Shown here: positions 56,428 to 64,000 of the stretch, in pieces
Position numbering within the stretch: the first letter of the stretch is position 1
Layout of the letters: every line of letters begins with the position of its first letter
Assembly (NCBI RefSeq): GCF_013170705.1
Contig: NZ_CP033334.1
Coordinates: forward strand, 6,611,501-6,675,500
Direction: 5' to 3'
From: Mesorhizobium loti
Lineage (GTDB): Bacteria; Pseudomonadota; Alphaproteobacteria; Rhizobiales; Rhizobiaceae
DNA length: 64,000 bases
Made by a program: the position numbers and the translations under genes
Notes under the pieces: generated by a model
Database searches by the model: none
Told to the model about the DNA's origin: nothing
Seen by the model: the letters and a program-made list of their open reading frames with translations, nothing else

Positions 56428-56916
56428 GTCATTCCCAGACGTCTCAACAGCGATTGCCGAAAGGAAAACGGGCAATTCACTTGCGGGGTTTTCAACAACT
56501 CCGAGAGGCGCTGCTGTTTCGAGCCAGCACCTGGCTCTAACCCGCCGAGCGGAGCATCGCCCGCCGGCCGCACCAAGGTCGGCGATGCGGAATGCGCATA
56601 ATGGAATATTGTCGCGGCGAGCGCTCGCAGATGATCGGCTTCACTTGGCGGCAAAAGGCAAAAGCCGTGCGCGGCACGATGATCATGAGCGCGTTGGGGC
56701 CGATGCCAATCGAGCTTGGCGCTCTGCAGACGCTCTCGAACGGTTGGTACAGGGCAAGCCGCTTCGTCTTCAACGAGACCCGCTGCTGCATGGGTTGTAA
56801 ACGGCCGCATCATGGCGCATGCCTGCCGAGTATGTGTCCCTCTCTTCTGTTTCGCCTGACTGAATAAGCTTGCACCAGGTCGGACATGCAGTCCAACCAA
56901 GATGCACGCATCCACA
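56428..56916. other. intergenic, no gene supported
   Basis: This lies between the convergent nifB and nolK operons. Reading frames on both strands (for example 56592-56867 plus) have no recognised relative, and neither strand shows a start with a ribosome binding site. No repeat or terminator was recognised. Confidence 0.4.
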
Positions 56917-57885
56917 TCAAGCCCCATGAAGGCGAAGAAAATCCTCATACGTCGCTTGCAACCCGGCACCAAGAGACGTCTTGGCTTTCCAGCCAAGGTT
57001 ACGCAAGCGCGTTACGTCCAGTAACTTGCGCGGAGTACCGTCTGGCTTCGTCGAGTCGAATACCAGATTGCCCTCCCAGCAGACTGCCGCCTTGACGAGT
57101 TCCGCTGCCTCGCGAATTGTGACATCCTCACCAACGCCAACATTAATCAGGGGCGCAGTGTCGGCGGCTGTCAAGGCGTCAAAATCCGAATCTGGCAGGC
57201 CAAGCAGGAACGCTATGGCATCACCTAGATCCGACGAATACATAAACTCTCGCCGAGGCTTTCCGGATCCCCAGACCCCCACCGAGGTGTCGCCGTTTAC
57301 TTTAGCTTGATGAAAACGGCGTATCAGAGCAGGCAGAACGTGACAATTTTCGGGGTGATAATTATCGCCCGGACCATATAAGTTGGTCGGCATCAACGCG
57401 AGATAGCGCGCCTTGTACTGCCGGTTGAAAGACCAGCATGATTCAACACCTGCGATCTTTGCCAAAGCGTAGGGACGATTTGTCGCTTCAAGCGGACCGG
57501 TGAGAAGGTATTCCTCCCGTATCGGCTGTGGACAGTCGCGTGGATAGATACACGAGGAGCCAAGAAAAATCATCCGTTCGACGCCGGACGCGTAAGCGGC
57601 ATCAAAAACACTGACTTGAATCGCGAGGTTGTTGTGAAGGAAATCGACAGGGGAGGTAGCGTTCGCCAGTATACCACCAACCTTCGCGGCGCACATAACG
57701 ACGTAATCAGGTCGCCGCGACATGAAGAAGCTGCGCGTCTCGCTCCGATCAAATAGATCCAGTTCGTCGTGAGTGCGTGTTATTATCTCATAGGATCCTA
57801 ACGCCTCGAGGGCTCTCATGGTGGCGGATCCCACAAGGCCGCGATGACCTGCCACGTAGACTTTCTTCATCTTTTTGTTTTCCAT
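56917..57885 (-). CDS. nolK: GDP-L-fucose synthase NolK
   Basis: NolK (GMER) turns GDP-4-keto-6-deoxymannose into GDP-fucose for Nod-factor fucosylation. The 322-residue SDR protein has KKVYVAGHRGLVGSA at the start, GSSCIYPRDCPQP, the catalytic NRPYALAKIAG (Tyr and Lys), and NLYGPGDNY. The start at 57885 (MENKKMKK) is used; the ATG five codons later is equally possible. It follows noeL by 72 bases. Confidence 0.92.
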   Translation of the reverse strand: MENKKMKKVYVAGHRGLVGSATMRALEALGSYEIITRTHDELDLFDRSETRSFFMSRRPDYVVMCAAKVGGILANATSPVDFLHNNLAIQVSVFDAAYASGVERMIFLGSSCIYPRDCPQPIREEYLLTGPLEATNRPYALAKIAGVESCWSFNRQYKARYLALMPTNLYGPGDNYHPENCHVLPALIRRFHQAKVNGDTSVGVWGSGKPRREFMYSSDLGDAIAFLLGLPDSDFDALTAADTAPLINVGVGEDVTIREAAELVKAAVCWEGNLVFDSTKPDGTPRKLLDVTRLRNLGWKAKTSLGAGLQATYEDFLRLHGA

Positions 57886-57957
57886 TGATAACGCTCTGGA
57901 CGCTCCGTAAGAAGGCCACCATGGCACTGACAATAAGTCAGCATGGCGCGGCCGTTG

Positions 57958-59058
57958 TCAGCATAACTCTTGTGGACTGTGTGAATAATAACCCTGCTTC
58001 ATCAGCACTGCGTCACGCTCTGCCATGTGCAAATCCTCCCGAACCATCTCCCTAACCAATTCGATGAAGGATATCTTGGGCTCCCACCCAAGTTTTTCTT
58101 TGGCCTTGCGGGCATCGCCGAGAAGTGTCTCGACCTCGGCAGGACGAAAATAACGGGGATCTACTTTTACGATCAGAGCTCCCGTCTTTGCATCGTACCC
58201 CTCTTCGTCGACCCCTTCCCCCACCCAACGAACACCGATGCCGAGTTCAGCGGCCGCGACGTTGACGAATTCGCGCACCGAATGTTGCTCACCGCTAGCG
58301 ATCACAAAGTCTTCAGGTTGCTCCTGCTGCAGCATCAACCACTGCATCTGGACGTAGTCTCGAGCGTGCCCCCAATCGCGACGCGCATTAAGGTTGCCCA
58401 AGAATAGAGTCTGCTGCATTCCAAGCTTGATCCGAGCCAGGGCGCGCGTGATTTTGCGTGTTACGAATGTTTCTCCGCGCGCGGGTGACTCATGATTGAA
58501 TAAAATGCCGTTACACGCATACAAATTGTAAGCTTCTCGATAGTTTACGGTGATCCAGTGAGCATACAATTTGGCAACAGCGTAGGGTGATCGGGGGTAG
58601 AAAGGTGTCGTCTCGGTCTGTGGCGTTTCCCGCACCAGCCCGTAGAGCTCAGACGTCGAGGCTTGGTAGTAGCGCGTATGCTCGACGAGCCCCAAGATCC
58701 GAATTGCCTCGAGGATACGCAGCGCACCCAAGGCATCGGAGTTCGCGGTGTATTCTGGTTCTTCAAAGGAGACTGCCACGTGGCTCTGAGCTGCCAAATT
58801 GTAAATTTCGTTCGGCTGCACCAGTTGTATGACGCGCGTAAGGCTGGACGAATCTGTCAAGTCCCCGTGGTGAAGGGTAAGATCAACGCCACTTTCATGA
58901 GGGTCATGATAGAGATGGTCGATACGGCCCGTATTAAAAAGAGACGATCGTCTTTTTATCCCATGCACAGAATAGCCCTTTTCCAAAAGCAATTCTGCGA
59001 GGTAGGAACCGTCTTGCCCCGTAATCCCGGTGATTAAAGCGACTTTTCTCTGCGACAA
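57958..59058 (-). CDS. noeL: GDP-mannose 4,6-dehydratase NoeL
   Basis: NoeL (GMD) makes the 4-keto-6-deoxy intermediate. The 366-residue protein has [46 protein letters not shown], and the catalytic [18 protein letters not shown] start at 59058 behind AAGGA is chosen because no ATG fits the family N terminus. It lies 142 bases after nodZ. Confidence 0.92.
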   Translation of the reverse strand: MSQRKVALITGITGQDGSYLAELLLEKGYSVHGIKRRSSLFNTGRIDHLYHDPHESGVDLTLHHGDLTDSSSLTRVIQLVQPNEIYNLAAQSHVAVSFEEPEYTANSDALGALRILEAIRILGLVEHTRYYQASTSELYGLVRETPQTETTPFYPRSPYAVAKLYAHWITVNYREAYNLYACNGILFNHESPARGETFVTRKITRALARIKLGMQQTLFLGNLNARRDWGHARDYVQMQWLMLQQEQPEDFVIASGEQHSVREFVNVAAAELGIGVRWVGEGVDEEGYDAKTGALIVKVDPRYFRPAEVETLLGDARKAKEKLGWEPKISFIELVREMVREDLHMAERDAVLMKQGYYSHSPQELC

Positions 59059-59200
59059 GCTTGAATCCTTTTTGATTTTGACGCGCCCAAGAAGATGCTC
59101 GCCTGCGGCGGGATTGCGTGGCGAAAAGGGGGCGCTTTGGGCAGGGCAACGGGGCCTCTGCGCGAAGGCAAGGGAGAGTTCGAGTGGGATGCCAACCCTT

Positions 59201-60190
59201 TCATGGTGCCGGGGGACGTTCGGAAGAATTATCAATCAAGATCAAACGACGCGGGTCATTCAAATCGAATTCAATAATGCGTGGCACGAAGAGGCGGGCA
59301 TAGCGGGTGAAGGCGCTAGTCGGAGGAAAGCGAATTACAGTGTCGCACCTGCCGAGGAGATACATTTCAACGAGAGCGGAAAAACCCCCGTCGGTGCCCA
59401 GTGCTGCACTGTGTAAGGGGCCGGACTGATCCGCCTGGAAGCGTTTTGGAACGGTGAAAAGTTCGGGAAATACGCCCGACAAGTGATCAACAACCTGGGC
59501 GCTGTCCGAACACAAGAACACCCTTACAGGTCTCGGATGCGGTTGCGCTTTGGCCATACGAATGGCAGTACATACCTGCTCCAAGGCAACCTTCGGATCA
59601 GCCCAGAAAGGTGCATGATCCATAATATCCTCGCCGTTACCGTGGCGGACATGGACTCCAATAATGCTGTACCCGTCAAAGTGTTCGTGGTAGAGCGCTT
59701 CAATGCGATTCTCAATTTCGAACCTCGGTGTGATGCTTCGAAATATGGTTCGCTCTGCCTTCTCATCGCAGCGCCACATCAAGCAAGCATCACACACTAC
59801 CGTGTCGGCTTCACAATCATCTTGGGCCTGTAAAAGATCGATTAGCTCGTCACGTTCTTGGAAAATCTGTTCATCCGGACGGTACACGCAGTCGATGGAT
59901 GGCTTGTTCCACCACGACGGGAAAAAGGGGCCAGGGAATGAGACGTTGTTGATCTGGTCATCGCAAATGACCGGTACACCACCGATATCCTCAATTGGCT
60001 TGAAGAAAACCGCAAAGGCATTCGAAAAAGGGTTGTCAAGGTAACAAGAGCCGCGCCAATCTATTGCTAAAGCTCGCCCCGTTCGATGTGCGTAGTCCCA
60101 AGCCGACGCGAGGGACCACAGGCAATCACCGAAACCGGTGCGCCGTCGAGAAACAACGAAACGATCCTTCCTTGAACTGTCGATAAGCAT
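59201..60190 (-). CDS. nodZ: Nod-factor alpha-1,6-fucosyltransferase NodZ
   Basis: NodZ adds fucose to the reducing-end GlcNAc of the Nod factor, a host-range trait. The 329-residue protein has [17 protein letters not shown] near the start and the donor-binding [11 protein letters not shown] near residue 175. It is the first gene of nodZ-noeL-nolK behind a nod box. Confidence 0.95.
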   Translation of the reverse strand: MLIDSSRKDRFVVSRRRTGFGDCLWSLASAWDYAHRTGRALAIDWRGSCYLDNPFSNAFAVFFKPIEDIGGVPVICDDQINNVSFPGPFFPSWWNKPSIDCVYRPDEQIFQERDELIDLLQAQDDCEADTVVCDACLMWRCDEKAERTIFRSITPRFEIENRIEALYHEHFDGYSIIGVHVRHGNGEDIMDHAPFWADPKVALEQVCTAIRMAKAQPHPRPVRVFLCSDSAQVVDHLSGVFPELFTVPKRFQADQSGPLHSAALGTDGGFSALVEMYLLGRCDTVIRFPPTSAFTRYARLFVPRIIEFDLNDPRRLILIDNSSERPPAP

Positions 60191-60774
60191 CTACATTGCC
60201 TCTTTTCAGAACACCACAAGCATTAATGGGCTTGAATATGTCTGGCCCCACACACAGACCAGCCACCGGTGATCGTGGTCGTTGCCAATTTCATGGGAAT
60301 AAGCTTCGCATCACGGTCATGAGCCGGGCCACGGCCATATTAGTATTGACTGCTATGCTTTAGCGCTTGACCGAAGTCTTGATGGATGCGATCAGCATCT
60401 ATGTGATGCAACCGAACGCGGCGCTGCTTCCGCAATTGCCGCTGCTCCTTTTCGAGAACTTCACGCCTGATCTGCCGGCGTCGTTGAGATGAGCAGATCC
60501 GCGAGCATCGTTTCACTGGACCTCAGGCCTAGCAGCGGCCAGCTTCGAGAGCCCTCGAATGGTTTTGCGTGAACACCCCGGTCGGGTCGTAGGTCTTTCT
60601 CAAAAACTCAGAGATTTCGGGTGATCGGCAAGCTGCAACTCATTTTCCCAGCACAACCTCGACCCACGCCAGAGCGCATGCGAAGACTTCCTCTTTTCGG
60701 GTTCTTTTGTGCACCTCACGCGATAGAAGCAGCGGCGGTGCATGTCACGTGGCGATCTATGAACGACACGCCCG
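60191..60774. other. leader between nod box and nodZ, no gene supported
   Basis: About 585 bases separate the nod box from nodZ. A plus-strand stretch at 60363-60492 (LTEVLMDAISIYVMQPN and on) ends in TGA but has no recognised relative. No terminator was recognised. Confidence 0.4.
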
Positions 60775-60821
60775 GATTGGTAAAATTGATTGTTTAGATC
60801 GCGAGCATCCACGCTATGGAT
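60775..60821 (-). promoter_or_regulatory. nod box (NodD binding site) for nodZ-noeL-nolK
   Basis: The minus strand begins ATCCATAGCGTGGATG, continues with CGATCTAAACAATC and ends AATTTTACCAATC. This is a full 47-bp nod box matching the ATCCAY...RATG...ATC...AAACAATC...TTTTACCAATC consensus. NodD with plant flavonoids should drive the fucosylation genes from here. Confidence 0.93.
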
Positions 60822-60823
60822 AA

Positions 60824-61210
60824 GTGCCTCTCGCAGAAGGCGTCGAGGATGAGGTAAGCAAGCAGCTCGCGAAACGGGCGCTCGACAAAGGGCTTCAGGC
60901 TCTCGTCCAGCCGCTTGTTGATGGCCGAGAACGCATGGCCGCACAGCCAGCCGTGATCGCCTTGACCTTCCTGGTCGACACGCCCTGCACATACACCTCC
61001 GCTAGGTGGCCACCAAGGCGCGCTCCGAACGTTGGTAGCGCTCGAGCACTCGGTGGAGAAGAGGCCGGCTCGGTCCTGCGGAACCCGCAGCCGCAACACC
61101 CGTTGTTCTCGCTCGCCGGCTCGAGCCACCTCTGCGCGACGCCGCCGCCAAACTGTCAATGCCGTTCTGCGACGCCATCGCTCGATTCTCGAAACCGTCA
61201 CTTTGCAAGA
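60824..61210 (-). mobile_element. IS256-family transposase remnant
   Basis: In shifting frames the minus strand reads LRVPQDRAGLFSTE, then LERYQRSERALVAT, then CGHAFSAINKRLDESLKPF, then YLILDAFCER, as in Mutator/IS256 transposases. At least two frameshifts and missing parts make it inactive. It ends within a few bases of the nod box. Confidence 0.8.
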
Positions 61211-61331
61211 ATGGCGAAACGTCTTCGTCAACCAGATTGAGACCGCAGCTAAATCATTCCACTTTAGCAATTCCGATGCACTGGACCCAACACATCATCG
61301 CAGCCTTTCCAGGTACCCGAGCAAGAAGGCT

Positions 61332-62699
61332 TCAGACACTGGCATTTCTTCGATAATCGGCCGCGTCTATCCCATGTCGTTTTAGCTTGTCGTAAAAGGT
61401 CTTGCGCGGCACTCCCAGGATTTCGATCGTCCGCTTCACGTCGCCGCCGCATTCCTGCAAGGCATCACGGATGACGGTCGCTTCATAAAGGCTAATTTTT
61501 TCGGACAACGGGAGGTTTGATACCGCTTGTTCCTTTCGACCGGGCGCAATGGGCGTGTCTACCTCTTCAAGTCCCAATGCAACGCGATCGGCGAAATGCA
61601 CGAGTTCACGGACATTGCCGGGCCAATTGTAGCTCATGAGGCGATCGCGCACGCCAGCGCTTGTGTCGGGAACTGGCCTGCCGAAACGTTTGGCGGCGCG
61701 TTCCAGGAAATGTCCAAAGAGTATCGGGATGTCTTCGCGCCTTTCACGAAGCGCCGGGATGCGGAGCGTCACCACATTCAGCCGGAAATAAAGGTCTTCC
61801 CGGAAATCTCCGCGGGCGGCCGGGTCGCCGAGATCGGCCTTCGTAGCCGACACGATACGAAGGTCGATGCTGCGGGTTTCGTTCGTGCCGAGCGGCGTGA
61901 TCTGCCGGGTCTCAAGCACCCTCAGAAGCTTCACCTGGAGTGCTGGCGGCATCGACTTGATTTCGTCGAGGAAGAGCGTCCCTCCGTTCGAATGCTCGAT
62001 GCGACCGGTCCTGCGCCTCTGCGCGCCAGTAAAGGCGCCTGCCTCGTGCCCGAAAAGTTCGCTATCGATGACGCTTTCGGGCAGCGCTCCACAATTCAGG
62101 GCAACGAAGGGCTTCGTGCGTCGTTTGCTCCAGCGGTGAAGCAGATCCGCGACCACCTCCTTACCCGTGCCCGTCTCGCCTTCCACAAGGACATCCACAT
62201 CGGTATCGGCGATCTGACGGAGAGTTTCGCGTAGTCGAATCATGGTCGGTGCCTCCCCGATCAGCGGGATATCGCCCGCAGATCGGACAACTGCATCCCT
62301 AAGACGTCTGTTTTCCAGGACCAGGCGCCGTTTTTCCGAAGCGCGATGCAGCGTCACTAGAAGCCGGTCGTTCGCATAAGGCTTTGAGATAAAATCGTAG
62401 GCGCCGTTCTTGACCGCGGCAACGGCTAGCTCGACGTCGCCATGCCCGGTGATGAGAACAACCGGAATGTCCGGGTCGATCGCCTTCACTCGCTCGAAGA
62501 GCTGAAGGCCGTTCAGTCCGGGCATGCGGATGTCACTCACAACAGGGCCATCGAAGTTCTCGTCGATACTGGCGAGCGCGGCCTCGGCCGAACCGAACAC
62601 GCTCGGTGAGAAGGAGGCAAGCTTCAGCATCTGCGTGGCTGCGCGGAGCAGATCCTCATTATCGTCAATAAAAATGACCGGTCCTGTTTCAGCATTCAT
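61332..62699 (-). CDS. dctD: C4-dicarboxylate transport regulator DctD
   Basis: DctD is the sigma-54 activator that, with the DctB kinase, turns on dctA for malate and succinate uptake. The 455-residue protein has a receiver domain (Asp in VVSDIRMPG, Lys in FISKPY), the AAA+ domain with [15 protein letters not shown] and GGTLFLDEI, and a Fis-type C-terminal helix-turn-helix ([19 protein letters not shown]). It is intact and overlaps the dctB end by four bases. dctA is not in the window. Confidence 0.93.
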   Translation of the reverse strand: MNAETGPVIFIDDNEDLLRAATQMLKLASFSPSVFGSAEAALASIDENFDGPVVSDIRMPGLNGLQLFERVKAIDPDIPVVLITGHGDVELAVAAVKNGAYDFISKPYANDRLLVTLHRASEKRRLVLENRRLRDAVVRSAGDIPLIGEAPTMIRLRETLRQIADTDVDVLVEGETGTGKEVVADLLHRWSKRRTKPFVALNCGALPESVIDSELFGHEAGAFTGAQRRRTGRIEHSNGGTLFLDEIKSMPPALQVKLLRVLETRQITPLGTNETRSIDLRIVSATKADLGDPAARGDFREDLYFRLNVVTLRIPALRERREDIPILFGHFLERAAKRFGRPVPDTSAGVRDRLMSYNWPGNVRELVHFADRVALGLEEVDTPIAPGRKEQAVSNLPLSEKISLYEATVIRDALQECGGDVKRTIEILGVPRKTFYDKLKRHGIDAADYRRNASV

Positions 62700-63854
62700 G
62701 CCGCGCGCCTCAGCTCGACCGTGAAGGAACTCCCTCTCTCCTGGCCGGCATCATCATGCCGCAACGAGCCGCCGAGCTCACGTGCGATCTCCTCCGAAAT
62801 GACCAGGCCAAGACGGGACCCTTTTCCTTGTTGGTGATGAACGGCATGAAGAGGCTCCTGCGAATCTTGGGGGGCAAGGCCGAGGCCGTTGTCCCGATCG
62901 GAAATAGCGACCATTTCCCCGTTATCGGCGAACGCTATCTCGACCCGGGGCTCCGGTTGATCCTTCAGAGCGTCAAGCACGGTCTGGAGAAGGTTGACGA
63001 GGATCTGCTCCAGTCGCATGCGGTTTGCCATGACAATTGGAGATGGATCAATCCGCTTTCGTTCTATCGTCACCCCGGAATCGCGAATTCGGACTGAAAG
63101 AAGCGACAGGGCGTCGTCGATCACGTCTTCCGCCAGTATCGGTTCCATCGATCCACTGGCGCGGCGGGAGAAGGACCTTAGCGTTTCGGTGATCGTGCCG
63201 ATCCTGCCGGTCATGGCGGCTATCGAGGTCAGATTCTCGCCGGTACCTTGCGACCGGCCGGCCCCAAGAAGACGCGCGGCATTTTCAGCATGGGTGCGGA
63301 TTGCGGCGATCAGCTGGTTGACCTCGTGGGTGACCCCGGCTGTTCTCTGTCCCGAGATTGACAAGCGGTTCGCCTGGGCGAGTTCATTGCGCAGGCGCGC
63401 ACTCTTGCCTCTGCGTTCTCTCGCTCGGCGATCTCACCGGCGAGCGCTTCGTTCGAGCGTTGGAGCTCCGCAGTGCGCAGTTCAACGCGATGCTCCAGTT
63501 CCGCATTCAGGAACACAAGCACTTTCTGCCGCTGCCGGGCCGCCCGGCCCCTCCGATCCATCGACCCGGCTCGACAGATAGAGCCCCGGCCGTGCGCTAA
63601 CCGTGCCGAGCGCGTATTGCATAGCCGCGTCGTCCGCCATGGCCTCGGTGCAGGACGAGCGGAATCACTCGCTGCTTCTCGACCTCCCCTTTCAAACTGT
63701 CGGCCGCAAGTGGGAACGCGGCAAGAGCACGGTCGCGTAGGGCATACTGTGCTCTGGTGCCGGCGATGCGGCCCGTTGCAAAGACCACTAAACAGAGCGC
63801 TGCACCAAGAATTGCAAGCAAAACCGCAAGCCAGACAGATCGACCGCCAGCCAT
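62696..63854 (-). pseudogene. dctB: dicarboxylate sensor kinase DctB, internally deleted and frameshifted
   Basis: The N terminus is recognisable (MAGGRSVWLAVLLAILGA, a membrane helix), but almost all of the periplasmic sensor domain is missing. The coiled segment (ELEHRVELRTAELQRSNEALAGEIAERE in parts) and the kinase core are in different frames. The H-box is GVTHEVNQLIAAIRTHAENA; the N-box (NLLQTVLDA) and G2 box are altered. A full DctB is about 600 residues; little more than half remains. DctD here may lack its own sensor. Confidence 0.85.
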
Positions 63855-64000
63855 CTGCCAGGGAAGACCCATGGGGCGCGCTGGAAGGCGCCGTTGCCTA
63901 TGTCTTCTTCTGCCATCGCATTCTTCAGACCGATCATTGACGAACCATAGTGCGGGGTTCCGCCAGAAGGGAAAGCGATCAGTGCGGAAAACCACACAAT

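Overview
The window looks like part of a Mesorhizobium-type symbiosis island. It carries an alphaproteobacterial nif/fix set (nifHDKENX, nifQ, fdxB, nifSW, fixABCX, nifA, nifB, fdxN, nifZ, nifT), a second sigma-54 gene with its linked peroxiredoxin, Nod-factor fucosylation genes (nodZ, noeL, nolK) behind a nod box, and dctB/dctD. No tRNA, rRNA, CRISPR array or intact integrase was seen. The species cannot be named from sequence alone; the gene content fits the Mesorhizobium loti / M. japonicum type.

Layout. 0.1-2.0 kb: a small protein plus GNAT enzyme, a UspA fragment and a degenerate PhoB-like regulator. 2.1-10.4 kb (minus strand): DUF269 gene, nifX, nifN, nifE, nifK, nifD, nifH and the nifH promoter. 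10.6-17.4 kb: a mobile-defence pocket holding AbiH, two nuclease-like proteins, a TcmP/three-Cys (DUF5131) pair, VapBC, and a fusion scar that looks like a deleted Gabija system. 17.4-23.8 kb: a peptide-type ABC importer with a DeoR regulator. 23.8-33.5 kb: a phosphonate gene cluster built around PEP mutase. 34.0-38.3 kb: a cytochrome P450 operon (luciferase-like monooxygenase, SnoaL-like protein, ferredoxin, P450) behind a copied nifH promoter. 38.6-41.2 kb: prxS (amber stop) and rpoN2. 41.2-42.9 kb: nifQ, fdxB and a frameshifted DUF683 gene behind a broken nifH copy. 43.0-45.1 kb: an ABC exporter translated from a copied nifH start. 45.2-56.4 kb: nifSW, fixABCX, nifA (frameshifted), nifB, fdxN, nifZ, nifT and a SIR2-like gene. 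56.9-60.8 kb: nolK, noeL, nodZ and the nod box. 60.8-61.2 kb: an IS256-type transposase remnant. 61.3-63.9 kb: dctD and a decayed dctB.

How it works together. At least nine GG-N10-GC/GA (-24/-12) elements, most with a TGT-N10-ACA NifA site upstream, place nitrogenase, its cofactor genes, the fixABCX electron-transfer genes, the P450 operon, prxS-rpoN2, an exporter and probably the phosphonate operon in one NifA/sigma-54 regulon. Four of these promoters are copies of the nifH leader that have been recombined in front of other genes. The arrangement of nifH, DUF269 and DUF683 fragments suggests that two ancestral copies of the nifHDKENX-DUF269-DUF683-fdxB-nifQ operon suffered complementary deletions.

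The most novel element is the apparently NifA-controlled phosphonate cluster: PEP mutase, aminotransferase, nucleotidyltransferase, CDP-alcohol phosphotransferase, methyltransferase and asparagine-synthase-like enzyme, with a nearby FrbH-like fusion enzyme and phosphodiesterase. It has no phosphonopyruvate decarboxylase in the window, and its product is unknown to me. Several genes carry single-base lesions (nifA, the dppF-like gene, the DUF683 gene, prxS). They may be real decay or sequence errors and should be checked against reads.
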